Source of the DNA: Comamonadaceae bacterium 2FH
Lineage (GTDB): Bacteria > Pseudomonadota > Gammaproteobacteria > Burkholderiales > Burkholderiaceae_C
Length of the DNA stretch: 58,990 nucleotides
Direction of reading: 5' to 3'
NCBI GenBank assembly: GCA_005503335.1
Contig: SCMQ01000033.1
Span: 1-58,990 of the forward strand
Position numbers and translations under genes: made by a program. Each line of letters starts with the position of its first letter. Within the stretch, counting starts at the first letter, position 1. The notes below the pieces were generated by a model, which was not told the origin of the DNA, searched no databases, and worked only from the letters and a program-made list of their open reading frames with translations. Shown here in pieces: positions 51,924-58,990 of this stretch.

Positions 51924-52625
51924 TCAGCGGCCCGACTTGTGGCGCGCGTCGCGCACGCCCTGGCGCACCTCCTGCACGCCGGCCAGGAAGTCGCGGAACT
52001 GCTTGGCCTGGGCCTTGAGCCGGTAGTCGAGCTCGGCCAGCCGCTCCTCGACCAGCTCGGTCACGCGCGTGTCCAGCGTGGCCGCGGGCAGCTTGAGGTA
52101 GGCCTCGCTCTCCGAGCCGTCACGCTCCACCGTGGCGCCGGCATGGCGCGCGATCTTGAGCATGGCCGTGTTCTCGCTCAGCGCGTGGATGAAGAGCATG
52201 TGCACGCCCTCGTTGCGCGCGTGCACCACGGCGCGCTCGAACAGGCGGGTCCCGTAACCGCGTCCGCGCGCCTTCCTGAGCACCGAAACGCCGAACTCGG
52301 CGCAGGAGGCGAACTGCGGGTCGAGCGAGAACGCCAGGTGGGCCATGGCGATGAGCTCCAGGCGCCGGTTGTAGATGCCGAAGATCTCGTCGCGCTCGAA
52401 GTTCAGACCCTCGCAGTAGCGACGGATATGCTCGTCGGTGGCCGGGTAGCCGAAGCGCAGGTAGCGGTCCTGGGCGTCGAGCGCGAGCAGGTGGCGCGCG
52501 ATGCGTTCGCGGTGCCGGGGCCCGATGGCGCGGATCGGCACGATCGCGGGCGCCGTGCCCTGCGGCCGGAACCAGCCGCGCACGGCGTCCAGCAGCTCGG
52601 TCAATAGGTTCTTGGCGTCGCCCAT
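51924..52625 (-). CDS. GNAT-family N-acetyltransferase
   Basis: This 233-residue protein has a GNAT core (about 30-175): ELIAMAHLAFSLDPQFASCAEFGVSVLRKARGRGYGTRLFERAVVHAR contains the acetyl-CoA-binding R-x-x-G-x-G segment (RGRGYG). The C-terminal ~55 residues form a charged helix not needed for the fold. The ATG at 52625 is the only one that keeps family sequence; the Shine-Dalgarno is weak. Relatives are annotated only generically. It stands alone between corC and the Lrp gene. Confidence 0.82.
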   Translation of the reverse strand: MGDAKNLLTELLDAVRGWFRPQGTAPAIVPIRAIGPRHRERIARHLLALDAQDRYLRFGYPATDEHIRRYCEGLNFERDEIFGIYNRRLELIAMAHLAFSLDPQFASCAEFGVSVLRKARGRGYGTRLFERAVVHARNEGVHMLFIHALSENTAMLKIARHAGATVERDGSESEAYLKLPAATLDTRVTELVEERLAELDYRLKAQAKQFRDFLAGVQEVRQGVRDARHKSGR

Positions 52626-52678
52626 GGACAGGAATATACGGGTTTTCCCCGAGTCCGGCACGTGAAAGCCCCAGGCTG

Positions 52679-53152
52679 TCAGACCGGCATGGCGGTGGTC
52701 GCCTTGACCCGGTCCATCACGAAGCTGGTCTTGCAGTCCTGCACGCTGGGGTGCTTGAGCAGGGTGTCCATCATGAAACGCGCATAGGCCGCCATGTCGG
52801 CCACCACCAGGCGCAGCAGGAAATCCATCTCGCCGGTCAGGGCCGCGCACTCGACGACCTCGGGCCAGCCCTGCACGCTGGCGCGAAACAGGTCCATGGG
52901 GTTGCGCTTGGCGCTTTCGGCGAGCTTCTCCAGCCGCACGTTGATGTAGGCGGTCAGGCCCAGGCCCACGGCCTCGGGCTTGACCAGGGCCACGTAGCGG
53001 TCGATCACGCCGGCGGCCTCAAGCTGCCGGACACGGCGCAGCACGGCACTCGGCGAGAGCCCCACGGCCTCGGCGATCTGGTCGTAGGTGGCGCGTCCGT
53101 CCGCCTGCAGAATGCGCAGAATCTGCCCATCAAGCTTGTCCAATGACTTCAT
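52679..53152 (-). CDS. Lrp/AsnC-family transcriptional regulator
   Basis: This 157-residue regulator has the N-terminal HTH (LDKLDGQILRILQADGRATYDQIAEAVGLSPSAVLRRVRQLEAAGVI, residues 4-49) and the C-terminal RAM/ACT-like effector and oligomerisation domain (~68-145, with TGEMDFLLRLVVADMAAYARFM). It is divergent from the 4-hydroxyphenylpyruvate dioxygenase gene with an inverted repeat in the 110-bp gap, so it probably senses an aromatic amino acid and controls hpd, inferred from the position. Confidence 0.9.
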   Translation of the reverse strand: MKSLDKLDGQILRILQADGRATYDQIAEAVGLSPSAVLRRVRQLEAAGVIDRYVALVKPEAVGLGLTAYINVRLEKLAESAKRNPMDLFRASVQGWPEVVECAALTGEMDFLLRLVVADMAAYARFMMDTLLKHPSVQDCKTSFVMDRVKATTAMPV

Positions 53153-53165
53153 ATTGGAAATTTTG

Positions 53166-53217
53166 CAGTTTTCATGCGCTCAAGGCAAATCAAGCACCGC
53201 AAATTGCAGGAAAACTG
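53166..53217. promoter_or_regulatory. Inverted repeat between the Lrp gene and hpd
   Basis: cagttttc (53166-53173) and gaaaactg (53210-53217) are exact complements separated by 36 nt, and further ttgca/tgcaa elements lie just inside. The A+T-rich spaced dyad between divergent genes is a plausible site for an Lrp-type octamer. Confidence 0.6.
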
Positions 53218-53262
53218 AGGGCCTGCGGCCCTACAGTGGCGCATCACTTCACGAGAACCGCC

Positions 53263-54405
53263 ATGAACGCATCACTGCCGCCATCCGTCGCCGCCAGCAG
53301 CTCCACCTGGGAGAACCCCATGGGCACAGACGGCTTCGAGTTCATCGAATATGCCGCCCCGGACCCGGTCGCCATGGGCCAGCTGTTCGAGCGCATGGGC
53401 TTTCGCGCCATCGCCAGGCACCGCCACAAGGCCGTCACGCTGTACCGCCAGGGCGGCATCAACTTCATCCTGAACGCCGAGCCGGACTCCTTCGCCCAGC
53501 GCTTCGCGCGCCTGCACGGGCCCAGCATCTGCGCGATCGCCTTCCGGGTGCAGGACGCCAAGGCCGCCTACGAGCGCGCGCTGGCGCTGGGCGCCTGGGG
53601 CTACGCGGGCCACGCCGGCCCGGGCGAGCTCAACATCCCGGCCATCAAGGGCATTGGCGACAGCCTGATCTACCTGGTGGACCGCTGGCGCGGCAAGAAC
53701 AGCGCGCTGCCCGGCGACATCGGCAACATCGGCTTCTACGACGTGGACTTCGAGCCCCTGCCGGGTGTCAGCGGCGCCGAGGCCCTGAACCCCGAGGGCC
53801 ATGGCCTGACCTACATCGACCACCTGACGCACAACGTGCACCGCGGCCGCATGGGCGAGTGGGCCGAGTTCTACGAGCGCATCTTCAACTTCCGCGAAAT
53901 CCGCTACTTCGACCTCGAAGGCCAGGTGACGGGCGTCAAGAGCAAGGCCATGACCAGCCCCTGCGGCAGGATCCGCATCCCGATCAACGAGGAAGGCAAG
54001 GACCAGGCCGGCCAGATCCAGGAGTACCTGGACCGCTACCACGGCGAGGGCATACAGCACATCGCACTGGGCTCGAACGACCTGATCGCCACCGTGGACG
54101 CGCTGCAGCTGGACGGCATCAAGCTGCTGAGCACCAGCGACAGCTACTACGAGCTGCTCGACAAGCGCATCCCCGGCCATAGCGAGGACGTGGCCGCGCT
54201 GCAGCAGCGCAACATCCTGGTGGACGGCCAGCCGGGCGCCCTGCTGCTGCAGATCTTCAGCGAGAACCAGCTGGGCCCGATCTTCTTCGAGTTCATCCAG
54301 CGCAAGGGCAACGAGGGCTTCGGCGAAGGCAATTTCAAGGCCTTGTTCGAATCCATGGAGCTCGACCAGATGCGCCGCGGCGTGCTGGCGCAGCAGGCAG
54401 GCTGA
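53263..54405 (+). CDS. hpd: 4-hydroxyphenylpyruvate dioxygenase
   Basis: This 380-residue Fe(II) dioxygenase turns 4-hydroxyphenylpyruvate into homogentisate in tyrosine catabolism. Two VOC-fold halves are present: FEFIEYAAPDPVAMGQLFERMGFRAIARHRHKAVTLYRQGG at the start, and the metal site in the second half formed by His in IDHLTHNVHRG (~190), His in GIQHIALGSND (~270) and Glu in FFEFIQRKGNEGFGEGNF (~350). The ATG at 53263 follows family practice (MNA...); a second ATG at 53320 has a better Shine-Dalgarno and would remove 19 residues. Homogentisate dioxygenase is not in this window. Confidence 0.94.
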   Translation: MNASLPPSVAASSSTWENPMGTDGFEFIEYAAPDPVAMGQLFERMGFRAIARHRHKAVTLYRQGGINFILNAEPDSFAQRFARLHGPSICAIAFRVQDAKAAYERALALGAWGYAGHAGPGELNIPAIKGIGDSLIYLVDRWRGKNSALPGDIGNIGFYDVDFEPLPGVSGAEALNPEGHGLTYIDHLTHNVHRGRMGEWAEFYERIFNFREIRYFDLEGQVTGVKSKAMTSPCGRIRIPINEEGKDQAGQIQEYLDRYHGEGIQHIALGSNDLIATVDALQLDGIKLLSTSDSYYELLDKRIPGHSEDVAALQQRNILVDGQPGALLLQIFSENQLGPIFFEFIQRKGNEGFGEGNFKALFESMELDQMRRGVLAQQAG

Positions 54406-54420
54406 GCGGCCCTGGCCACC

Positions 54421-55368
54421 TCAGGCCGCGCCATCGAAGCGATCCTGGCGGATCGCCTCCAGCGTGGCCTCGATGACCTGCGGGCACAGGGCCAGCGCCA
54501 CATGCGGCAGGCCGGGCACCAGGCGGTTGCGCGCACCCTGCAGCATGGCGCTGGCGTAGGGCAGCACCACGTTGTCGCAGTCGGAATACCAGCAGGTGAA
54601 CCGTGCCGCGCGCGCGGGCGGTTCCTGGCTCGCCAGCTCGGCCAGCCAGGCGCTGCCCAGCTGCATCTGACGCGCATTGACCGCGGCACTGAAATGGCCC
54701 AGCCAGGTGCCTCGGTGCGGCGTGGCGATGGTGACCACATGGTGCACGCGCCGCTCGGCCCCCGGCAGGCGCAGCCAGGCCCGCGCGGCCAGCCCGCCCA
54801 TGCTGTGGCAGACCAGCACGGGTGGCAGGCCGGTGGCGACGCTCACGCGCGCCACGGCGTCCTCGATCTGCGTCACATAGGCGTCTATGCTGCCGAACAC
54901 CGGCTCGAGGTTGAGCGCGAGGAATACCCGGCCCTCGGCGCGCAATCGGCGCAGCCACGGGTTCCACAGCCCGCGGTTGCAGGCGAAACCATGAACCAGC
55001 ACCACGCCGCGCCGCCCCTCCCCGCCCGGCCCGGCCTGCAACTGGTCGGGCACCGCACGCGATCTGAACGGCTGGCGCCAGCAGAACACCCGCGGCGCCG
55101 TGAGCGCCTCGCGCGCCCAGGCGCGCAGCAGCCGGCTCGCCCGCGGCCGCGCGACCGGCCCGCGGCGGCTCAGCCAGGCCTGGGCCAGCAACTCCAGGGC
55201 CAGCACCCAGGCATAGCCTCCCAGGCCCAGGGCCAGTCCGGCCAGCGCAAGCAGCGGCGCGCGCGGCCACCACCACCACAGCCACAGCGACGCGACCGCG
55301 AGTGTGGACAGGGTCATGCATTGCAGCAGCCGGGCCGTGGCGCCCGGACCTGGCTGGGTGATCGGCAT
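54421..55368 (-). CDS. Membrane-anchored alpha/beta-hydrolase (lipase-like)
   Basis: This 315-residue protein begins with a strongly hydrophobic N-terminal region, two helices (about 15-60, including a Trp run), and then an alpha/beta-hydrolase fold. Evidence is VVLVHGFACNRGLWNPWLRRL (oxyanion HG motif, ~125-145), the nucleophile elbow VCHSMGGLAAR (Ser ~193), and late Asp and His (YSDCDNVVLP, LPHVAL). Such triacylglycerol-lipase-like proteins are common in Comamonadaceae. The 3' end converges on hpd with a 15-bp gap. The ATG at 55368 is the first inside the family region. Confidence 0.84.
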   Translation of the reverse strand: MPITQPGPGATARLLQCMTLSTLAVASLWLWWWWPRAPLLALAGLALGLGGYAWVLALELLAQAWLSRRGPVARPRASRLLRAWAREALTAPRVFCWRQPFRSRAVPDQLQAGPGGEGRRGVVLVHGFACNRGLWNPWLRRLRAEGRVFLALNLEPVFGSIDAYVTQIEDAVARVSVATGLPPVLVCHSMGGLAARAWLRLPGAERRVHHVVTIATPHRGTWLGHFSAAVNARQMQLGSAWLAELASQEPPARAARFTCWYSDCDNVVLPYASAMLQGARNRLVPGLPHVALALCPQVIEATLEAIRQDRFDGAA

Positions 55369-55435
55369 GACCGCACTATGGCATGGGCTGCGCACCCTGC
55401 CATGGGTCGGGACGACTAATACACTGCGGCTCCAT

Positions 55436-56176
55436 ATGGACGCAGCCCAGAGAATCCGTGACGCCGTGGCCAGCGTGGCCAAGCTGCGGCAGCAGTCGGC
55501 GGCCGAGCCGCGGCTGGCGCTCGCCGTGCAGGCCATCAAGCGCCTGCAGGCCCAGCGATTCGCCGGCAGCTACGCCGACCTGCTGGCCGGCGGCAGCTTC
55601 CAGGCCGTGGCGCGCTTCTTTCTCGACGAGCTCTATGGCGACCGCGACGACAGCGAGCGCGACGCGCAATTCGCCCGCATCGCCGGCGCGCTGGAATCGC
55701 TGTTCCCCGAGGCGGTGGCCACAACGGCTGCGGCGCTGGCCGAACTGCATGCGCTGACCGAGCAACTGGATCACGCCATGGGGCGAGCCTGGCTGGACGG
55801 GCCGCACAGCCTCTCCCGCACGCGACGCTACGTCGAGGCTTGGCAGGCGGTCGGGCAGCCGGCGCTGCGGAAGCAACAGCTGGACACGGCACTGGTGGTC
55901 GGCGAGGACCTGGTGCGCCTGGCGCGCATGCCCGGCCTGGGCCTGATGCTGAAGATGATGCGCAAGCCGGCCCATGCGGCCGGGCTGGGCGCGATACAGG
56001 CGCTGCTGGAGCACGGCTTCGAGACCTTCTCCGCGCTGGCCAGGCGGCGCGAGGGCGTGGCCGCCTTCCTGGCGCTGCTGCGCGAGCGCGAGGAGGCCTT
56101 GCTCGAGCTGCTGTTCGAGGGCCAGGCAGTCGCCTGCGAGACGCAATTGGACCGCCTCCTGGGACAAGCCCGGTAA
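55436..56176 (+). CDS. Conserved helical protein of unknown function
   Basis: This 246-residue protein is predicted all-helical and hydrophilic, without signal or membrane segments. The conserved-looking piece is AVARFFLDELYGDRDDSERDAQFARI (about 56-82); FFLDELYG resembles a motif recurring in hypothetical proteins of betaproteobacteria. It starts 67 bp from the divergent lipase gene and precedes fadD by 46 bp on the same strand, so it may share a promoter with fatty-acid activation. I do not recognise a characterised family. Confidence 0.75.
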   Translation: MDAAQRIRDAVASVAKLRQQSAAEPRLALAVQAIKRLQAQRFAGSYADLLAGGSFQAVARFFLDELYGDRDDSERDAQFARIAGALESLFPEAVATTAAALAELHALTEQLDHAMGRAWLDGPHSLSRTRRYVEAWQAVGQPALRKQQLDTALVVGEDLVRLARMPGLGLMLKMMRKPAHAAGLGAIQALLEHGFETFSALARRREGVAAFLALLREREEALLELLFEGQAVACETQLDRLLGQAR

Positions 56177-56222
56177 CGTCCGCCGCGCAGCCTGCTCACA
56201 ATGCCGGGCAAGGAGGACCCCA

Positions 56223-57911
56223 ATGGACCGGTTCTGGCTCAACAGCTACCCTGAAGACGTCCCGCACGACGTGTATCCCGACCGCTACCACTCGCTCACC
56301 GAGTTGCTCGATGAGTCGTTCCGCAAGCACGCGGACCAGCCTTTTTCGGTCTGCATGGACCGCTGGATGTCCTACCGCGAGCTGGACGAACTCTCGGCGG
56401 CGCTTGGCGCCTGGCTGCAGGGCCGCGGACTGGAGCCGGGCGCGCGCGTCGCCATCATGCTGCCCAACCTGCCGCAGTTCGCGGTCAGCATGGCCGCAGT
56501 GCTGCGCGCCGGCTACACCTGCGTGAACGTCAATCCGCTCTACACGGCTCGGGAGCTCGAGCACCAGCTCAAGGACTCGGGCGCGACGGCCATCGTGCTG
56601 CTGGAGAATTTCGCCCATACGCTGGAGGAAGTCATAGCGCAGACGCCGGTGCGGCATGTGGTGCTGGCCTCGCTGGGCGACCTGCTCGGCCCCTGGCGCG
56701 GCCGCTGGCTGAGCTTCGCCGTGCGCCACCTGGCCAAGATGGTGCCGGCTTTCCGCCTGCCGCTGGGCGAGGGGCACAGCGTCACCCCGTTCAACGCCGC
56801 CCTCGCCCAGGGGCGCGGCATGAGCCTGCGCGCCCAGGGGCAGAGCCTGGACTCGGTAGCCTTCCTGCAGTACACGGGCGGTACCACGGGCCTGTCCAAG
56901 GGCGCGGTGCTGACCCACCGCAACATCGTCGCTGCCATCCTGCAGGCCGAGGCCTGGTTCTCGCCGGCGCTCAAGCGGGTCGGCGACCCGCGGAAGGTCA
57001 ACAGCATCGCCGCCTTGCCGCTGTATCACATCTTCGCGCTCACCTTGTGCCTGCTCGCGATCCGCCAGGGCTCGCACCTGAGCCTGATCCCCAATCCGCG
57101 CGACATCGGCAAGTTCGTCGAAGTGCTCAAGAAGCGCCCGTTCCACATGCTGCCGGCGGTCAACACGCTGTTCAATGCACTGCTGCAGCACCCTCAGTTC
57201 AGGACGCTGGACTTCTCCAGCCTGTGTGTCTCCCAGGCCGGCGGCATGGCCGCGTCGGAGGGGACCGCCCGGCAATGGCGCCAGGTAACGGGCTGTCCCA
57301 TGGTCGAAGGTTGGGGCATGAGCGAGACCTGCGCCATCGGCACCAACAACCCCGTCACCCAGGCCACCTTCAGCGGCACCATAGGCCTGCCCTTGCCCGG
57401 CATAGAGATCGCGATCAAGGACGAGGCAGGCCAGGACCTGCCGCCTGGCAGCGCCGGCGAAATCTGCATACGCGGCTCCAACGTGATGCAGGGCTATTAC
57501 CGTCAGCCCGAGGAGACGCGCAAGGCCTTCACGCACGACGGTTTCCTGCGCACCGGCGACATCGGCGTGATGGATGCACGGGGGCATACTCGCATCGTCG
57601 ACCGCAAGAAAGACATGATCATCGTGAGCGGCTTCAACGTGTTCCCCAACGAGCTCGAGAATGAAATCTCCCTGTGCCCTGGTGTGGTGGAATGCGCCGC
57701 TGTGGGCGTCGCCGACGAGAAGCAGGGCGAAGCCATCAAGGTCTACGTGGTCCGCAGCGACCCCCTGCTCACCGAGGAGACGCTGGCCCGCTTTTGCCAC
57801 GAGCGCCTGACCGGATACAAGCGGCCCAAATACTACGAGTTCCGCGACGAGCTACCCAAGAGCAACGTCGGCAAGATCCTGCGGCGCGAACTGCGGACGG
57901 CGACTCGATGA
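56223..57911 (+). CDS. fadD: Long-chain fatty-acid-CoA ligase
   Basis: This 562-residue acyl-CoA synthetase shows the FadD motifs: LQYTGGTTGLSKGAVLTHRN (P-loop, about 214-233), MVEGWGMSETCA (~360), DGFLRTGDIGVMDARGHTRIVDRKKDMIIVSGFNVFPNELEN (~440-480) with the fatty-acyl-CoA synthetase signature, and the C-terminal Lys in SNVGKILRRELR. It activates long-chain fatty acids using ATP and CoA at the inner membrane. An aggag Shine-Dalgarno precedes the ATG. The downstream MBL-fold gene overlaps its stop by 4 nt (ATGA). Confidence 0.93.
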   Translation: MDRFWLNSYPEDVPHDVYPDRYHSLTELLDESFRKHADQPFSVCMDRWMSYRELDELSAALGAWLQGRGLEPGARVAIMLPNLPQFAVSMAAVLRAGYTCVNVNPLYTARELEHQLKDSGATAIVLLENFAHTLEEVIAQTPVRHVVLASLGDLLGPWRGRWLSFAVRHLAKMVPAFRLPLGEGHSVTPFNAALAQGRGMSLRAQGQSLDSVAFLQYTGGTTGLSKGAVLTHRNIVAAILQAEAWFSPALKRVGDPRKVNSIAALPLYHIFALTLCLLAIRQGSHLSLIPNPRDIGKFVEVLKKRPFHMLPAVNTLFNALLQHPQFRTLDFSSLCVSQAGGMAASEGTARQWRQVTGCPMVEGWGMSETCAIGTNNPVTQATFSGTIGLPLPGIEIAIKDEAGQDLPPGSAGEICIRGSNVMQGYYRQPEETRKAFTHDGFLRTGDIGVMDARGHTRIVDRKKDMIIVSGFNVFPNELENEISLCPGVVECAAVGVADEKQGEAIKVYVVRSDPLLTEETLARFCHERLTGYKRPKYYEFRDELPKSNVGKILRRELRTATR

Positions 57912-58858
57912 GCGCCCTGCGCGAGACAGGCCATCAGGCAGGCGACGCCGTTCTGCCCGCGGGCGTGACCGTGTTCGAGCGCGGCTGGCTGTCCTCCAAC
58001 AGCATCCTGCTGGTCGAGGCGCGGACCTGCGCCCTGGTGGACAGCGGCTATGTCACGCATGCCCCGCAAACCTTGTCCCTGGTGCAGCAGGCCCTCGGGC
58101 CACGCCCGCTGGATCTGTTGCTGAACACGCATTTGCACAGCGATCACTGCGGCGGCAATGCCGCGCTGCAGCAGGCCTACCCTGGCCTGCGCACCCACAT
58201 CCCTCCCGGCCTTGCGCCCCAGGTTGCGCAATGGGATGACGAAGCCCTGTCGTACACGCCGACCGGCCAGCAATGCCCACGCTTTCGCTTCGACGCCCTG
58301 CTGCAACCTGGCACCGAAATGCGGCTCGCAGGACAGGCGTGGCAGGTGCATGCCGCACCAGGCCACGATCCGCACTCCGTAATCCTGTTCGAACCGGACA
58401 CGCGCACCCTGATCTCGGCCGACGCTTTGTGGCAGAACGGGTTCGGCGTGGTGTTCCCGGAGCTGGAAGGCATGGACGCCTTCGATGAGGTAGGCGCGAC
58501 CCTGGACCTGATCGCCGCGCTACGGCCGAGCACCGTCATTCCCGGTCATGGCGCGGTGTTCACCGGCGTGGAGCCGGCCCTTGAGGCCGCACGCCGCCGT
58601 CTGGACAGCTTCCTGTGCTCCCCCCTGCGGCACGCCCAGCACGCCGCCAAGGTCTTGATCAAATTCAAGCTGCTGGAGTGGCAGCGCATTCCCCGGCAGG
58701 CTCTGGCCAACTGGGCGGGCGACACACGCTACCTGGGACTGCTGCACCGCCGTTACTTCGGCGACATGCCGCTGGCGCAATGGATAGAGCAGATCAGCGA
58801 GGATCTGGTCCGCGCAGGAGTCGCGCGCATGGAAGACGGGGAATTGGTCAACGCCTGA
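57908..58858 (+). CDS. MBL-fold metallo-hydrolase coupled to fadD
   Basis: This 316-residue protein has the zinc motif LLNTHLHSDHCGGNAAL (HxHxDH at about 76-81), further ligands in AAPGHDPHSVILF (~155-165) and the Asp in TLISADALWQNGFG (~175), and the late VIPGHGAVF (His). It resembles glyoxalase II-like hydrolases. Its ATG overlaps the fadD stop, so it is translated with fadD and may act on acyl thioesters or lactones; that is inference. It differs clearly from the MBL protein at 42684. Confidence 0.87.
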   Translation: MSALRETGHQAGDAVLPAGVTVFERGWLSSNSILLVEARTCALVDSGYVTHAPQTLSLVQQALGPRPLDLLLNTHLHSDHCGGNAALQQAYPGLRTHIPPGLAPQVAQWDDEALSYTPTGQQCPRFRFDALLQPGTEMRLAGQAWQVHAAPGHDPHSVILFEPDTRTLISADALWQNGFGVVFPELEGMDAFDEVGATLDLIAALRPSTVIPGHGAVFTGVEPALEAARRRLDSFLCSPLRHAQHAAKVLIKFKLLEWQRIPRQALANWAGDTRYLGLLHRRYFGDMPLAQWIEQISEDLVRAGVARMEDGELVNA

Positions 58859-58882
58859 ACGAAATCGGCGCCGGAAAAAAGA

Positions 58883-58910
58883 AAACGCCCAGTCTCGCGA
58901 CTGGGCGTTT
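58883..58910 (-). terminator. Terminator of the rRNA operon (also usable on the plus strand)
   Basis: A perfect 12-bp stem (aaacgcccagtc / gactgggcgttt, 4-nt loop tcgc) follows the 5S 3' end on the minus strand and is followed by ttttcttttttcc, a strong U-tract. It also lies 25 nt after the MBL gene, so it likely ends both transcripts. Confidence 0.93.
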
Positions 58911-58922
58911 CTTGCTGTAATA

Positions 58923-58990
58923 GCCTGACGATGACCTACTTTCACACGGGAGACCGCACTATCATCGGCGCTGAGGCGTTTCACTGTCCT
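58923..58990 (-). rRNA. rrf: 5S ribosomal RNA (3' part only)
   Basis: The minus strand reads the conserved 5S 3' half: ggacagtgaaacgcc, gccgatgatagtgcgg and gtgaaagtaggtcatcg, ending in cgtcaggc near 58923. The 5' part is beyond the window, so the fragment marks the end of a ribosomal operon, where repeated sequence usually breaks assemblies. Confidence 0.95.

Overview
The window looks like one complete assembly contig from a high-G+C betaproteobacterium of the Burkholderiales, most likely Comamonadaceae. The evidence is the gene content and order (corC-lnt-glyQ-glyS-gmhB-plsC, aceK next to a thiolase and a beta-carbonic anhydrase, a LiuR/isovaleryl-CoA dehydrogenase locus), the strong G/C third-position bias, and GC-palindromic repeats sitting in frame inside uvrA and glyQ. 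The right end stops inside a 5S rRNA gene (minus strand). The left end is a perfect 54-bp inverted repeat at the tail of uvrA. Both are places where assemblies commonly break.

Layout. 1-3112: uvrA (minus, 3' end outside the window). 3281-7100: a periplasmic amino-acid-type binding protein, a small membrane protein behind a terminator, an MHS-family MFS transporter and a DsbA-fold isomerase. 7097-8758: a tightly overlapping DUF1289 / YbaK-like / HMG-CoA lyase run. 8818-15890: a five-gene overlapping signalling operon with a CBS/DUF294 nucleotidyltransferase-like protein, a two-helix membrane protein, a CrbS-like transporter-histidine kinase, a receiver-only response regulator, and a membrane PAS/degenerate-kinase/DEDDh-exonuclease fusion. 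15986-18015: DUF485 and an ActP-type symporter. 18173-25392: a hydroxyacid dehydrogenase and the leucine-catabolic operon (acyl-CoA ligase, mccB, liuC, mccA).

25722-33130 is the most accessory part. It holds a decayed AraC fragment, a HigBA-type module with a frameshifted toxin, an intact AraC regulator, a GST, an acyl-CoA ligase, a HAD phosphatase, a YoeB/YefM module, a YchJ-like protein and an AAA/DUF4143 ATPase. 33273-43757: a Sel1-repeat/trypsin-like protease, acyl-CoA dehydrogenase, SDR, thiolase, aceK, carbonic anhydrase, isovaleryl-CoA dehydrogenase, thioesterase, the MerR regulator LiuR with two nearly identical palindromic boxes, and a metallo-beta-lactamase-fold hydrolase. 43774-51846: housekeeping envelope and translation genes. 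51924-58858: GNAT, Lrp and divergent 4-hydroxyphenylpyruvate dioxygenase, a lipase-like hydrolase, an uncharacterised protein, fadD and a second MBL-fold hydrolase. The rrn terminator and the 5S fragment close the window.

The dominant metabolic theme is catabolism of branched-chain and aromatic amino acids and fatty acids to acetyl-CoA, with acetate-type uptake and signalling and glyoxylate-branch control (AceK). The most interesting observations are the CrbS-type operon that joins a nucleotidyltransferase-like protein to an exonuclease on a degenerate kinase scaffold, the toxin-antitoxin module lying between duplicated AraC 3' ends, the in-frame palindromic repeats in two essential-type genes, and a GmhB-type phosphatase with altered catalytic positions.
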